Source of the DNA: an uncultured Lachnospiraceae bacterium
GTDB taxonomy: Bacteria > Bacillota > Clostridia > Lachnospirales > Lachnospiraceae
Length of the DNA stretch: 64,000 nucleotides
Assembly (NCBI GenBank): GCA_947591155.1
Contig: CANQDA010000021.1
Location: 1 to 64,000 of the forward strand
Direction of reading: 5' to 3'
Positions 7,555 through 16,772 of the stretch are shown one piece after another (position 1 is the first letter of the stretch; every line of letters starts with the position of its first letter). Below the pieces are notes generated by a model. It searched no databases, was not told the DNA's origin, and saw only the letters and a program-made list of their open reading frames with translations. The translations under genes were made by a program, and so were the position numbers.

Positions 7555-9018
7555 ATGACAACTTCAGTTTACTTATCCAATAGCACCATCAACGCGGTCG
7601 TCGGGACCGGCGGGAAAAAAGTGCGCGTCAAGCGCGTCTGTTCCGTCGAGATCCCTGAAGGCAGCCTGATCAACGGTATCATCACGAACGAGGCGGATCT
7701 GTCGGATCAGCTCAAGGAGTTCTGGGAACAGAACAAGCTTCCGAAGAAGGATGTCGCGCTGGTCATCAACAGCTCGCAGCTCGTGTTGAAGACGCTGACG
7801 ATGCCGAAGGCGAAGGACAGGAAGATCCGCGAGCTGCTTCCGATGGAGTTTGGGGACGTGTCAGACCAGAAGGATCCGATCCTGGACTATATGTTGGAGT
7901 CGACGGAAAAGAATACCGTCTCCGTGCACGCGGTCATGACGGACCGCAGCTTTATCCAGGGCTATCTGAGTCTGTTCGGGGAGCTCGGCATCAAGGTAAG
8001 CTCCATCAGCGTCGCCCGCACCTGCAGAAATAAGCTGCTCGGCACGCTGAAACAGGTGCGCGGCAAGGTCTGCGTGGTACATATGATCGACGGTACGAGC
8101 ATCAACAGCATGCTCTGGGTGAACGGTACTTCCGTGTACGCGACACAGAGGCGTGTGTTTTGCGAGGCTGGGACGCCGCAGTTCGGCGTGGAGTTGGCAA
8201 GATTGGTCAACAACATCCAGCAGTTTGCGATCACGCAGCAGATTCAGGAGAAGATCGAGACGGTCTATCTGGCGGGCACGCAGGGGGATGAGTTCGAGAT
8301 CTACCGTCAGGCGATGATCGAGGCCGGGACGGAAGGGTCGTGCGAGCTTCTGCAGCCGGAGAAGCATATCCGCATGCCGAAGGGCATGGAGCAGGAGTAC
8401 AGCCGCTATCTGGCGGAGCTCGGCAACATGATCCATGTGAAACAGGACATCAATCTGGTGGTCCCGGCGAAGAAAAAGGTGAAGAACAAGGAGAGCGGGC
8501 CGAAGGTCTGGAAGCGCTATGTGCTTCCGCCGCTTGGGTTCCTGCTTATCTGCGGGTCCGTGGCAGGGGTCATGCTCTACCAGGAGTACCGGAAGAAGGC
8601 GGAACTGCGGGAGCTGAAGGACTATATTAACGATCCGAACAACATTGCTTTGTGCGCGCAGGCGGACGAGATCCAGCAGCAGATCGCCGAGATGTCGGGC
8701 AAGATCAATCAGATCCGCTGGGTGGAGGGCTGCATACAGTCCTACCCCTACATGAACAGCAGCGTGGTGATGCAGCTGCAGAGCTACGCGCAGTCGCAGG
8801 CGGTCGAGCTGGAGATTCAGTCTTACAAGGCGGAGGACGGAAATCTGAGCGTGGACGCGAAGGCGGAGAACGTGACGCTGATCAACCAGTTCATCGACAT
8901 GCTGGAGGCGTCCGGCATCTTTGACGACATTCAGTATTCCGGATATTCCTATGATGAAAAAACGCTGTTATATTCGATCAATGTAAACTGCTATCTGTCA
9001 GAGCAGGCGGGAAGGTAG
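7555..9018 (+). CDS. PilM-PilN fusion protein
   Basis: A 487-residue protein. The first 300 or so residues resemble PilM, the actin-like cytoplasmic ATPase-fold protein of the alignment complex. A basic linker (KKKVKNKESGPKVWKR) leads to one membrane helix near 322-342, and the remainder is a PilN-like domain with a coiled-coil (about 350-385) and a small alpha/beta fold. In Gram-negatives these are two proteins joined through a short PilN tail bound in the PilM groove. A fused form is also described for clostridial type IV pili, including Clostridioides difficile. The gene lies between pilC and pilO, as expected. The PilN half is judged from layout more than from specific motifs. Confidence 0.8.
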   Translation: MTTSVYLSNSTINAVVGTGGKKVRVKRVCSVEIPEGSLINGIITNEADLSDQLKEFWEQNKLPKKDVALVINSSQLVLKTLTMPKAKDRKIRELLPMEFGDVSDQKDPILDYMLESTEKNTVSVHAVMTDRSFIQGYLSLFGELGIKVSSISVARTCRNKLLGTLKQVRGKVCVVHMIDGTSINSMLWVNGTSVYATQRRVFCEAGTPQFGVELARLVNNIQQFAITQQIQEKIETVYLAGTQGDEFEIYRQAMIEAGTEGSCELLQPEKHIRMPKGMEQEYSRYLAELGNMIHVKQDINLVVPAKKKVKNKESGPKVWKRYVLPPLGFLLICGSVAGVMLYQEYRKKAELRELKDYINDPNNIALCAQADEIQQQIAEMSGKINQIRWVEGCIQSYPYMNSSVVMQLQSYAQSQAVELEIQSYKAEDGNLSVDAKAENVTLINQFIDMLEASGIFDDIQYSGYSYDEKTLLYSINVNCYLSEQAGR

Positions 9019-9028
9019 GTGATGAGGA

Positions 9029-9949
9029 ATGCAGATGAAACTGACGAGCAAGGACAAACTGCTTCTCTCGTTCATGGCTTTTTTGCTGATCGCTGTGGGC
9101 TTTATCTATTACCTCATCATGCCGACGATGACACGTCTGGACGATCTGGATCTCGAGATCGCGGACGCCGAGATGGAGCAGCAGGAGATGAAACTCAAGA
9201 TCGCCATGTACCCGGATTATGAGCAGAATTATGCGGATCTGCAGCAGGCGGCAGCCGATGAGACCGCTCAATATTACGATCTGATGACAAGCCAGGAAGT
9301 GGACCGCGAGATCACGAACATCGTGCTTGCACACGGACTGGAGAGCGTCACGCTGAACATCCAGCCGGCTTCATTCACACAGGCGGAGCCGTATCCGCGC
9401 TCTGAGCTTGCCCGGGCGGAAGAGCTGGCGGCAGCGGCGGCAGTAGCCGCGCAGGCGGAGACGGAGGAAGACAAAGGGACTGTGACGGACGCGATCGACG
9501 AGGGCATGCAGAATCAGAAACAGGCCTATGAAGACGCCGCGTCGGCGTACGAGAATAAGGAGCTTCCCGCGCGCGTGGATGTGCAGGATCAGGTTTATAC
9601 CTGTACCGTTCAGCTGACGGTGGAAGGAGCGGAAGAGAATTATCAGAGTCTGGTTGACACGTTGGTCAATGGGTATCCGGCGATTCGTGTGACCGGCATA
9701 TCCTATCAGAAGGGCCAGTCCCGTATGCGCGTTCAGGAGGATGGCAGTACGCAGCTTGAGGAGGGCTCGCGCCAGCTCACCCTGAGTCTGAACATGTACA
9801 TGTGCGACAAGAGCCTGTATGAGCAGGTCGAGGCGCAGAGTGGCGCGGACACCACGGATCAGGTAAATCAGGTGTTGGATACGGTGAGCGGTCTGCTCTC
9901 CGCGATACAGCAGCAGACGGAGATGACGCAGCCGTCGGAGCAGCCGTAA
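9029..9949 (+). CDS. PilO-like alignment-complex protein
   Basis: A 306-residue bitopic protein with a short cytoplasmic start, one membrane helix (about residues 13-32), a coiled-coil (about 35-85) and an extracytoplasmic alpha/beta domain with the PilO-like strand pattern YTCTVQLTVEGAEENYQSLV. A low-complexity Ala/Glu-rich stretch (about 127-150, EELAAAAAVAAQAETEEDKG) interrupts the domain, making it longer than the usual 200 residues. It ends in a Gln/Thr-rich tail. It follows pilMN by 10 bp. PilN and PilO heterodimerise to link the motor platform to the envelope; here there is no outer membrane, so the role is presumably limited to the platform. Confidence 0.75.
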   Translation: MQMKLTSKDKLLLSFMAFLLIAVGFIYYLIMPTMTRLDDLDLEIADAEMEQQEMKLKIAMYPDYEQNYADLQQAAADETAQYYDLMTSQEVDREITNIVLAHGLESVTLNIQPASFTQAEPYPRSELARAEELAAAAAVAAQAETEEDKGTVTDAIDEGMQNQKQAYEDAASAYENKELPARVDVQDQVYTCTVQLTVEGAEENYQSLVDTLVNGYPAIRVTGISYQKGQSRMRVQEDGSTQLEEGSRQLTLSLNMYMCDKSLYEQVEAQSGADTTDQVNQVLDTVSGLLSAIQQQTEMTQPSEQP

Positions 9950-10054
9950 GGCGGTCCGTTGAGGCACGCAAAGGGGCCGAATGCCGAATGCCGAGAGGCT
10001 TGTCCGGCACATGACAGGACAGAAATACAGTGACAAAATGGGAGGTAGAAACGC

Positions 10055-11737
10055 ATGAGCCAGATCAAAAATATCCGTATCGGTGAGGTACTCAAGGAGT
10101 ACGGCTACGTCACCGACGAACAGCTTGAGCAGGCGCTGGCTTATCAGAAAGAGCACCGCGACAGCGGAAAGCGTCTCGGCACGGTGTTGATCGAGCAGGG
10201 ATATATCTCGGAGCAGCAGATGCTCGAAGCGCTCGCGAGCCGCCTGAATTTGGAGCGGGTGGATCTCACCAACCGGCAGATCGACGTCGAGGCGGTGTCG
10301 AAGATTCCGCAGCAGCTCGCGGAGAAATACGACATTCTGGCGCTCTCCGTGCAGGAGAACCACATGGTCGTGGCGACGAACGATCCGCTGAATTTCTACG
10401 CGATGGAGGATATCCGCCAGATCACGGGCATGGATCTGGAGGTCCAGCTCGCGGAGAAGGCGCCTCTGGAGAAGGCGATCTCCTACTATTATTCCGAGGT
10501 TTCCGCGCACCGCGCGGCGAGCACCGCGAACGAGGTGTTCCAGGACGACGAGATGGAGGAGCTGGAGCTCGAGGACGGCGACGGCGAGGTGCCGATCATC
10601 AAGCTGCTCAATAGCCTGATCCAACGCGCCTACACGACGAATACGAGTGATATCCACATCGAGCCCTTCGAGGACAAGACGCTCGTGCGCATGAGGATTG
10701 ACGGCACGATCGTCGATTACGTGACGCTGCAGAAGGGACTGCACAGCTCCCTGATCGCGCGTATCAAGATCATCTCCGGCATGGACATCGCGGAACGGCG
10801 TATTCCGCAGGACGGCCACTGCAAGGTGAGAGTGAACGGCCAGATGATCAACATCCGTGTGTCGGTCATCCCGACGGTGTTTGGTGAGAAGGCGGTCATG
10901 CGTCTGCTGGCGAGCAACGCAACGATCGATCACAACCGCACCTACGGCATGACGGACAGCGACTATGAGAAATTTTCCAGGATGCTGCGTTCCCCGAACG
11001 GGATCATCTATATTACGGGGCCGACCGGTTCCGGCAAATCGACGACGCTCTACATGATCCTCGAGGATCTCTCGCACCGCCAGGTGAACATCTCGACGAT
11101 TGAGGATCCGGTCGAGAAGAACGTCGCGAAGATCAACCAGATGCAGGTGAACAATCAGGCGGGACTGACCTTTGAGATCGGACTGCGCGCCCTGCTGCGT
11201 CAGGACCCGGACGTCATCATGGTCGGTGAGACGCGTGACGCGGAGACGGCGAGTATCTCGATCCGTGCAGCGATCACGGGCCATCTGGTGCTCTCCACGT
11301 TGCATACGAACAGCGCGGTCTCATCCATCGTCCGTCTTGTGGACATGGGGATGGAACCGTACATGATCGCGAACTCCCTCGTGGGCGTCGTGGCACAGCG
11401 TCTGATGCGAAAGGTGTGTCCGTACTGCGCGAAGGACGATGTGCCGAACGAGATGGAAAAGGAGCTTCTGGGCGAGGACGTCCCGCTGGTCAAGCGGCCG
11501 CAGGGTTGCAACCGCTGCAACAACACCGGCTACAACGGACGTACCGCGATCCATGAGATCGTGCTGATCGATCACACGATCCGCAAGATGATCTCCGAGG
11601 GCGCGACGATGGATCAGATCGAGAATTACGCGATCGAGCATCAGGGGATGCGCACGCTGCGGACGCTCGGCACGGAGTTGGTGAAGAAGGGGATCAGCAC
11701 GGTGGAGGAGCTGCAGAAGGTGGCGTACTATTCCTGA
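10055..11737 (+). CDS. pilB: type IV pilus assembly ATPase PilB
   Basis: A 560-residue hexameric extension ATPase. Residues 1-140 form an MshEN domain (IGEVLKEYGYVTDEQLEQAL, with a second partial repeat), which in relatives binds cyclic di-GMP. The catalytic part has Walker A GPTGSGKST near 321, the Asp and His boxes, and GETRDAETA as Walker B. A Cys4 zinc motif follows (CPYC and CNRC near 453 and 487), typical of the PilB/GspE branch and absent from PilT. GGAGG precedes the ATG at 10055. It ends the first block of the operon; a repeat-rich gap separates it from pilT. Confidence 0.96.
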   Translation: MSQIKNIRIGEVLKEYGYVTDEQLEQALAYQKEHRDSGKRLGTVLIEQGYISEQQMLEALASRLNLERVDLTNRQIDVEAVSKIPQQLAEKYDILALSVQENHMVVATNDPLNFYAMEDIRQITGMDLEVQLAEKAPLEKAISYYYSEVSAHRAASTANEVFQDDEMEELELEDGDGEVPIIKLLNSLIQRAYTTNTSDIHIEPFEDKTLVRMRIDGTIVDYVTLQKGLHSSLIARIKIISGMDIAERRIPQDGHCKVRVNGQMINIRVSVIPTVFGEKAVMRLLASNATIDHNRTYGMTDSDYEKFSRMLRSPNGIIYITGPTGSGKSTTLYMILEDLSHRQVNISTIEDPVEKNVAKINQMQVNNQAGLTFEIGLRALLRQDPDVIMVGETRDAETASISIRAAITGHLVLSTLHTNSAVSSIVRLVDMGMEPYMIANSLVGVVAQRLMRKVCPYCAKDDVPNEMEKELLGEDVPLVKRPQGCNRCNNTGYNGRTAIHEIVLIDHTIRKMISEGATMDQIENYAIEHQGMRTLRTLGTELVKKGISTVEELQKVAYYS

Positions 11738-11756
11738 TTCGTGTATCATTCACAAA

Positions 11757-12082
11757 CCGGACGCCCTCACAGGGATTGGTCAATGCCACGGCAAACTCAG
11801 CTCCCGCACGAGTGCAGGCACGCAGCGGACGCTAAGCTCATGTATCGCCTTACGGCGCACATTTGCTAAGCGCCGGCGGCTGCACACGGTTTGCCTTAGG
11901 CATTGCCAATCACCTGCACGGGCTGATCTTGCGTAGAACAACAGCACTTCATAGACAGGAATCGCAGGGATTTCCGGGTGTTTTCCGGCACAAAGCCGTT
12001 CAATATCGGCTTTCCCTTTTAAAAAGCCGATATTGCGGTTTTGACGGGAAATACCCAGGAAGGGTACCGTGCGATTCCGTTC
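11757..12082. repeat. intergenic palindromic element, interrupted copy
   Basis: Bases 11757-11777 plus 11965-12082 match, in inverted orientation, an uninterrupted element at 55579-55711. Both start and end near CGGACG (one mismatch here) and contain a strong central hairpin (AATATCGGCTTT with AAAGCCGATATT). The two copies agree at nearly every base. This copy is split by a 187-bp insertion. The element has no coding capacity and resembles a MITE or REP-like repeat. Confidence 0.75.
11778..11964. mobile_element. 187-bp insertion with 8-bp flanking direct repeats
   Basis: Directly repeated CAGGGATT at 11770-11777 and 11965-11972 brackets the segment, while the other copy of the host element (near 55.70 kb) has a single CAGGGATT. 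That is the signature of an insertion with target duplication. Inside, GGTCAATGCC-N2-GGCAAAC near the left end pairs with GTTTGCC-N2-AGGCATTGCC near 11890-11910, so the segment folds as a hairpin. No reading frame of interest is present. Confidence 0.65.
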
Positions 12083-12129
12083 GATGTGAACTAAACAGGA
12101 ATTCAAATAATGATGGGAGGAGATAGAAA

Positions 12130-13176
12130 ATGACAATAGATCAGATTGTGCTTGAGGCGCGGAGCAGGAATTGCTCGGATGTGCATATCTCGGAGGGGAT
12201 GGAGCTTGTGTTCCGTGTGCACGGGTCGATGACGAATGCGGGGATCCAGATGAGCCCGATTGAGACGAGGGATGTGATCCTCTCGATGCTGAACGAGAGA
12301 CAGAAGGCGAAGTTGGCAGAGGGCGAGGACATTGATTTCTCCCTGACGACCTCGGACGGCAACCGCCAGAGGGTCAACGTGTTCATGCAGCAGGGCAAGG
12401 CGGCGGCCACGATCCGTCTGCTGAACAATACGATCCCGACGCTTGCGGAGCTGAAGCTGCCGGATGTGCTCAGAGAGATGGCGGAGAAGCCGAGAGGACT
12501 GATCCTTGTGACCGGACCGACCGGAAGCGGTAAGTCCACGACGCTGGCTGCGATGGTGGACCACATCAACGAGATGGAGGCGCGCCACATCATCACGATC
12601 GAGGACCCGATCGAGTATGTATACGAGACGAAGAAATCGCTGATCCACCAGAGAGAAGTCGGGCACGACACGGTGTCGTTCGCGTCCGCGCTGCGCTCCG
12701 CTCTGCGTGAGGACCCGGACGTGATCCTTGTGGGCGAGATGCGTGACTATGAGACGATCTCCGCGGCGCTGACGGCAGCTGAGACGGGCCACCTGGTGCT
12801 TTCCACCCTGCATACGACCGGCGCGGCGCAGACTGTGGATCGTATCATAGACGCCTGTCCGTCCGAGACACAGAACCAGGTGCGCACGCAGCTCTCCGGC
12901 GTTCTGAACGGCGTCGTGACGCAATGCCTGATCCCGATCGCGAGCGGAAACGGACGGATCGCCGCCACAGAGATCCTCGTGGGGACGGACGCGGTGCTGA
13001 ATCTGGTCCGCGAGGCCAAGGCGCATCAGATGGGAACAGCCATGCAGTCCGGCGCGGCCTTCGGCATGCACACGCTGAACAGCGAGCTGTGCCGTCTGGT
13101 GAATCAGGGGACGATCACCCCGCAGGCGGCGTACCAGTTCTCGAACGACCGCAAGGATCTGGAGCAGTATTTATAA
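12130..13176 (+). CDS. pilT: type IV pilus retraction ATPase PilT
   Basis: A 348-residue hexameric ATPase that powers pilus retraction and twitching. The N-terminal PAS-like domain (residues 1-100, NCSDVHISEG) precedes the RecA-like domain with Walker A GPTGSGKST at 129-137, the Asp box (IIEDPIEYVY region) and Walker B GEMRDYET. A variant of the PilT signature AIRNLIREG appears as LNLVREAKAHQM near 295. No zinc motif is present, which separates it from PilB. GGGAGG lies 8 bases before the ATG. It follows pilB after a 390-bp repeat-filled gap, so it may have separate expression. Confidence 0.94.
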   Translation: MTIDQIVLEARSRNCSDVHISEGMELVFRVHGSMTNAGIQMSPIETRDVILSMLNERQKAKLAEGEDIDFSLTTSDGNRQRVNVFMQQGKAAATIRLLNNTIPTLAELKLPDVLREMAEKPRGLILVTGPTGSGKSTTLAAMVDHINEMEARHIITIEDPIEYVYETKKSLIHQREVGHDTVSFASALRSALREDPDVILVGEMRDYETISAALTAAETGHLVLSTLHTTGAAQTVDRIIDACPSETQNQVRTQLSGVLNGVVTQCLIPIASGNGRIAATEILVGTDAVLNLVREAKAHQMGTAMQSGAAFGMHTLNSELCRLVNQGTITPQAAYQFSNDRKDLEQYL

Positions 13177-13189
13177 AGGAAATTTCCTC

Positions 13190-13217
13190 TTGCATTTTTT
13201 TGTTCCTGCGCTATAAT
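13190..13217 (+). promoter_or_regulatory. promoter of the antiporter gene
   Basis: TTGCAT (13190-13195) and TATAAT (13212-13217) with 16-bp spacing, 50 bp before the start codon. Confidence 0.55.
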
Positions 13218-13269
13218 TTAGCGGGAATAATGAGCGAAAGGACGCTCAAAGGGAAAGAGGAGACGTATT

Positions 13270-14544
13270 ATGGAACAACTTTTTAGCCTGAGTGTGGCGA
13301 TGATGGCGGGACTTCTGATGTCGCGTGTGGCAAAGCTTCTGAAGCTCCCGGCCGTGACCGCGTACCTCGTGGCAGGTATACTGGTGGGGCCCTATGTGCT
13401 GGGACAGCTCGGCATAGCGGGCCTCGGTTTTCTGAATGCGGCAAACGTGAAGGAGTATTCGGTCTTCTGCGATGTGGCGCTCGGCTTTATCGCCTTTGAT
13501 ATCGGAAACGAGTTTCGCATTCCGCAGCTGAAGAAGATTGGACGGCAGGCGACCGTGATCGCGTTCACGCAGGCGCTCGCCGCGACGTTTCTGGTCGATC
13601 TCGCGATGCTCGGGCTGCATTTCCTGATGCCCGATGTGATCAGCGTGTCGATGGCACTCGTGCTCGGGGCGATCGCGACGGCGACGGCTCCGGCCGCGAC
13701 GCTGATGGTCGTGCGGCAGTATAAGGCGGACGGACCTCTGACGAGGATTTTGCTTCCGATCGTCGCGCTGGACGACGCGATCGGACTTGTCGTGTTCGCG
13801 GTGTCGACCGGCGTTGCTTCGGCGTTGGAAAGCGGTTCGATCAGCATCGTGTCGGTGCTTGTGGAGCCGCTGCTTGAGGTGATTTTGTCGCTGATCCTGG
13901 GTTCGGTGATGGGCGCGCTGCTGACCGTGGCGGAGCGGTATTTCGAGTCGAACAGCCGCCGCCTGTCGATCATCATCACCTTCGTGCTGTTCACGGTGGC
14001 GCTGTCGATGGCGAAGTTCGAGGTCGGAGGATTGAAGATCGGTTTCTCTTCGCTGCTCGTGTGCATGATGCTCGGGACCGTGTTCTGCAACATCTGTGAT
14101 TTTTCGGAGGACATGATGGCGCGTGCGGACAAGTGGACGGCGCCGCTCTTCGTGCTGTTCTTTGTCTTAAGCGGCGCGGAGCTGGAGCTCGGCGTGTTCG
14201 CGAATGTGGCGATCGTTGGGATTGGCGTGACTTATATCGTGTTCCGTTCCTTCGGAAAGTATATCGGCGCTTCCTTCGGCGCGCGCTGGATGAAGTGCAG
14301 CGATGCGATCCGCAAATACCTCGGCATCACACTGCTCCCGCAGGCGGGCGTGGCGCTCGGCATGTCGATGACCGTGACGGAGACGATGGGCGAGACCGGA
14401 CGGCTGATCCGCAACATCACGCTGTTCTCTGTGCTCGTCTATGAGCTGGCAGGCCCGTTGATGACGAAGATCGCGCTCACGAAGGCCGGAGAGATCTCGC
14501 CGAGACCGGAGATCGTCAAGCAGCCGAACCGGAAGGAAGCGTAA
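13270..14544 (+). CDS. CPA2-family cation:proton antiporter
   Basis: A 424-residue membrane protein with about twelve helices and the layout of the Na+/H+ exchanger domain: an N-terminal KLPAVTAYLVAGILVGP motif, an acidic membrane motif (VALGFIAFDIGNEF) and, near residue 165, a DDAIGLVVFAVSTG stretch that carries the two aspartates typical of electrogenic antiporters. No C-terminal TrkA or RCK domain is present, so it is the short form. It probably exchanges Na+ or K+ for protons at the cytoplasmic membrane. It stands alone between its own promoter and a strong terminator. Confidence 0.85.
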   Translation: MEQLFSLSVAMMAGLLMSRVAKLLKLPAVTAYLVAGILVGPYVLGQLGIAGLGFLNAANVKEYSVFCDVALGFIAFDIGNEFRIPQLKKIGRQATVIAFTQALAATFLVDLAMLGLHFLMPDVISVSMALVLGAIATATAPAATLMVVRQYKADGPLTRILLPIVALDDAIGLVVFAVSTGVASALESGSISIVSVLVEPLLEVILSLILGSVMGALLTVAERYFESNSRRLSIIITFVLFTVALSMAKFEVGGLKIGFSSLLVCMMLGTVFCNICDFSEDMMARADKWTAPLFVLFFVLSGAELELGVFANVAIVGIGVTYIVFRSFGKYIGASFGARWMKCSDAIRKYLGITLLPQAGVALGMSMTVTETMGETGRLIRNITLFSVLVYELAGPLMTKIALTKAGEISPRPEIVKQPNRKEA

Positions 14545-14569
14545 GTACAAAAAAGAGAGAAAAAGATAT

Positions 14570-14680
14570 GCCCCGGGCCGCTCGTTCGGTACCATTTCGC
14601 GTACTTTTTCCGAGAAAGTAGTAAGAATACTTTTCGGAAAAAGCACAGCGAAAATCCAAACGAGCTGCCCGGGGCTTTTT
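14570..14680 (+). terminator. long hairpin terminator after the antiporter gene
   Basis: GCCCCGGGC-CGCTCGTT (14570 on) pairs with AACGAG-CTGCCCGGGGC ending at 14675, with a further inner stem CTTTTTCCGA/CGGAAAAAG, and is followed by TTTTT. The arms span 110 bases, unusually long for a simple terminator. Confidence 0.7.
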
Positions 14681-14856
14681 ATCCGGCAGGCTCCGGCTTG
14701 CATGGAGATTTTGCTTTATGACGTGCTGAGAGAGAAAATAACAGTAGGCGGATGACTGTATTTTGCTTTGTGGGATATGCTATACAGATAGAAAATGAGA
14801 TGCTTCTAAATTAAGAGAAGTTTGCAAAAAGATCAGGGCGATAGAAGGAGGTTTGT

Positions 14857-15729
14857 ATGGAAGAGAGAAAAAAGAGACGGATGATGTGCCGGTGGGCTTT
14901 GGATGTGCTGGTGGACGGTTTCAGCGGGGTGTTGCTGGCGGCGGCGATCTACAGCTTCGCGATACCGGCGGGATTCCCGATGTCGGGGGTATCTGGACTG
15001 GCGCTGATCGTGTATCGTCTGTTCGGGATACCGGTCGGAACGATGACGATCCTGCTGAACATACCGATCGCGCTTGCCTGTTACCACACATTGGGGCGCC
15101 ATTTTTACCTGCGCTCGGTGAAGACGGTGTTGATCACATCGACGATCATGAATGTACTCGGACCGCGTCTTCCGGCCTACCGCGGGGAGCTGCTGCTCGC
15201 GGCGATCTGTGCCGGCGTGCTCTGCGGGATCGGCTACGGGATCGTCTTTATGCGCGGTTCGTCGACAGGAGGGTTTGACTTCATCATCATGACGGTGCGA
15301 CATTACAAGCCGCATCTCTCGGTCGGCAGAATCGCTCTGGTGCAGGATGCCGTCGTGATCGGGGCGGGCGCTACCCTGCTTGGAAGCGTGGACGCGGCAA
15401 TTTACGGCTGGATCCTGGCTTACCTCTATTCGCGCGTCATGGATAAGCTGCTCTACGGCGGAGGTGGCAAGCTTACAATGATCATCACGGACTTCCCGCG
15501 GGAGATGGTGCATGCCGTGGACGAGATCGCCGGGCGCGGGGCGACGATCCTGAAGGCGACCGGCGGTTACTCCGGGGCCGACAAGCAGGTGGTGCTCTGT
15601 GCGAGCAACAACAAGGAAATGTACGCGATCCGCAAGCGCGCGCACGAGGTGGATCCGGGCGCATTCGTGATCATTGTGGAGTCGAACGAGGTGATCGGGG
15701 AAGGATTTCTGGCGCCGAGCGAGGGATAG
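14857..15729 (+). CDS. YitT family membrane protein
   Basis: A 290-residue protein with five or six membrane helices in the first 200 residues (IPAGFPMSGVSGLALIVYR, MRGSSTGGFDFIIMTVRH) and a C-terminal cytoplasmic DUF2179 domain (KLTMIITDFPREMVHAV... GYSGADKQVVLCASNN). Several paralogues are normal in Firmicutes; some affect stress or transport, but the substrate is unknown. GGAGG lies 6 bases before the ATG. It is monocistronic, between the terminator at 14680 and the two-component genes. Confidence 0.88.
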   Translation: MEERKKRRMMCRWALDVLVDGFSGVLLAAAIYSFAIPAGFPMSGVSGLALIVYRLFGIPVGTMTILLNIPIALACYHTLGRHFYLRSVKTVLITSTIMNVLGPRLPAYRGELLLAAICAGVLCGIGYGIVFMRGSSTGGFDFIIMTVRHYKPHLSVGRIALVQDAVVIGAGATLLGSVDAAIYGWILAYLYSRVMDKLLYGGGGKLTMIITDFPREMVHAVDEIAGRGATILKATGGYSGADKQVVLCASNNKEMYAIRKRAHEVDPGAFVIIVESNEVIGEGFLAPSEG

Positions 15730-15884
15730 GAAGAATGAGCGGGAAGACGGCGGCAGATATAAAATGTGTCCACGGATTCACGCGATTTTCTTAAGAATAA
15801 TATAAGCTTTCCGGGCGCGCTTGTGGGTGTCCGAAATCTATGGTAGGATAAAAACGATCCGTACGAGTCTGCGCGTATGCTGTG

Positions 15885-15913
15885 TTGACAGTATGGCAAT
15901 AAGTTCCGAATAT
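15885..15913 (+). promoter_or_regulatory. possible promoter of the two-component operon
   Basis: TTGACA (15885-15890) with a poor -10, GAATAT (15908-15913), at 17-bp spacing, 62 bp before the regulator ATG. The weak -10 fits an activated promoter. Confidence 0.4.
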
Positions 15914-15974
15914 GGAACAGAGACGGAAAGAGAAAATATGCAACGGAAAAAATATATAACGGAGAGTTTTTGAG

Positions 15975-16631
15975 ATGATTAAGATTCTGATCGTAGACGA
16001 CGAGGAGGCGATCGCCAACCTGATCCGCATGAATCTGGTGAAGGCCGGATATCAGTGTGAGGTGGCTTCGGACGGGGAGGAGGCGGCCGACGCGATCGAG
16101 AAGCGCCCGTTCGATCTGGTTCTACTGGATATTATGCTGCCGAAGCTGAACGGATATGAGGTGTTGGAGTACGCCAAATCGATGAACATTCCGGTCATCT
16201 TCCTGACGGCGATGGGCGAGACGCAGCAGAAGGTGAAAGGGTTGAAGCTGGGCGCGGAGGACTACATCGCGAAGCCGTTTGAGATCGCGGAGCTTCTGGC
16301 GCGGGTGGAGACGGTGCTGCGCAGGTATAAGAAGACCGAGCGCAGGATACGGATTCTGGATATCGAGATCGACACGGACTCGAGGACCGTCCTGCAGAAC
16401 GGGCGTCCGGTCGACCTGACGACGAAGGAGTACGAGCTGCTCCTGCTTTTTGTGCGCAACAAAAACCGCGCGCTCTACCGCGAGACGATCTACGAGAACG
16501 TGTGGGGCGGCGAGTATAGCGGGACCGGCAGGACCGTGGACCTGCATGTGCAGCGGCTCAAGAAGAAGCTGGGACTGGAGGAACACATCACGGCGATCTA
16601 CAAGGTGGGGTACCGCTTCTCGGACAGGTAA
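15975..16631 (+). CDS. OmpR/PhoB-family response regulator
   Basis: A 218-residue two-domain regulator. The receiver domain (residues 1-115) has the acidic pair near 8-10 (VDDEE), the phosphoacceptor Asp52 (LLDIMLP) and the conserved Thr and Lys (FLTAMG, AKPFE). The C-terminal winged helix (about 125-218) has the usual DLTTKEYELLLLF and GRTVDLHVQRLKKKL motifs that bind DNA. The partner kinase gene starts 140 bp downstream. Its targets are not evident, though the membrane protein after the kinase is a likely one. Confidence 0.94.
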   Translation: MIKILIVDDEEAIANLIRMNLVKAGYQCEVASDGEEAADAIEKRPFDLVLLDIMLPKLNGYEVLEYAKSMNIPVIFLTAMGETQQKVKGLKLGAEDYIAKPFEIAELLARVETVLRRYKKTERRIRILDIEIDTDSRTVLQNGRPVDLTTKEYELLLLFVRNKNRALYRETIYENVWGGEYSGTGRTVDLHVQRLKKKLGLEEHITAIYKVGYRFSDR

Positions 16632-16772
16632 TCATGCGCACAAAAATATGGAGTGACGTAATAGCCTCACAGTCAGGGAAAAGAGATGCGGTAAGCAGTT
16701 TGAAGGCGCGACAGGAAAAACGGATATGTCAAGTGGCCCAAACGCTTACAGGAGAGAAAGGGGGAAAGTACG

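Noticed and set aside
9371..11305. 644-codon minus-strand frame
   Set aside because: It is a shadow of pilO and pilB caused by high GC content; the composition is His/Arg/Leu-rich without any family motif.
11863..12126. Small plus-strand frame before pilT
   Set aside because: It lies across the nested non-coding repeats and has no ribosome binding site.
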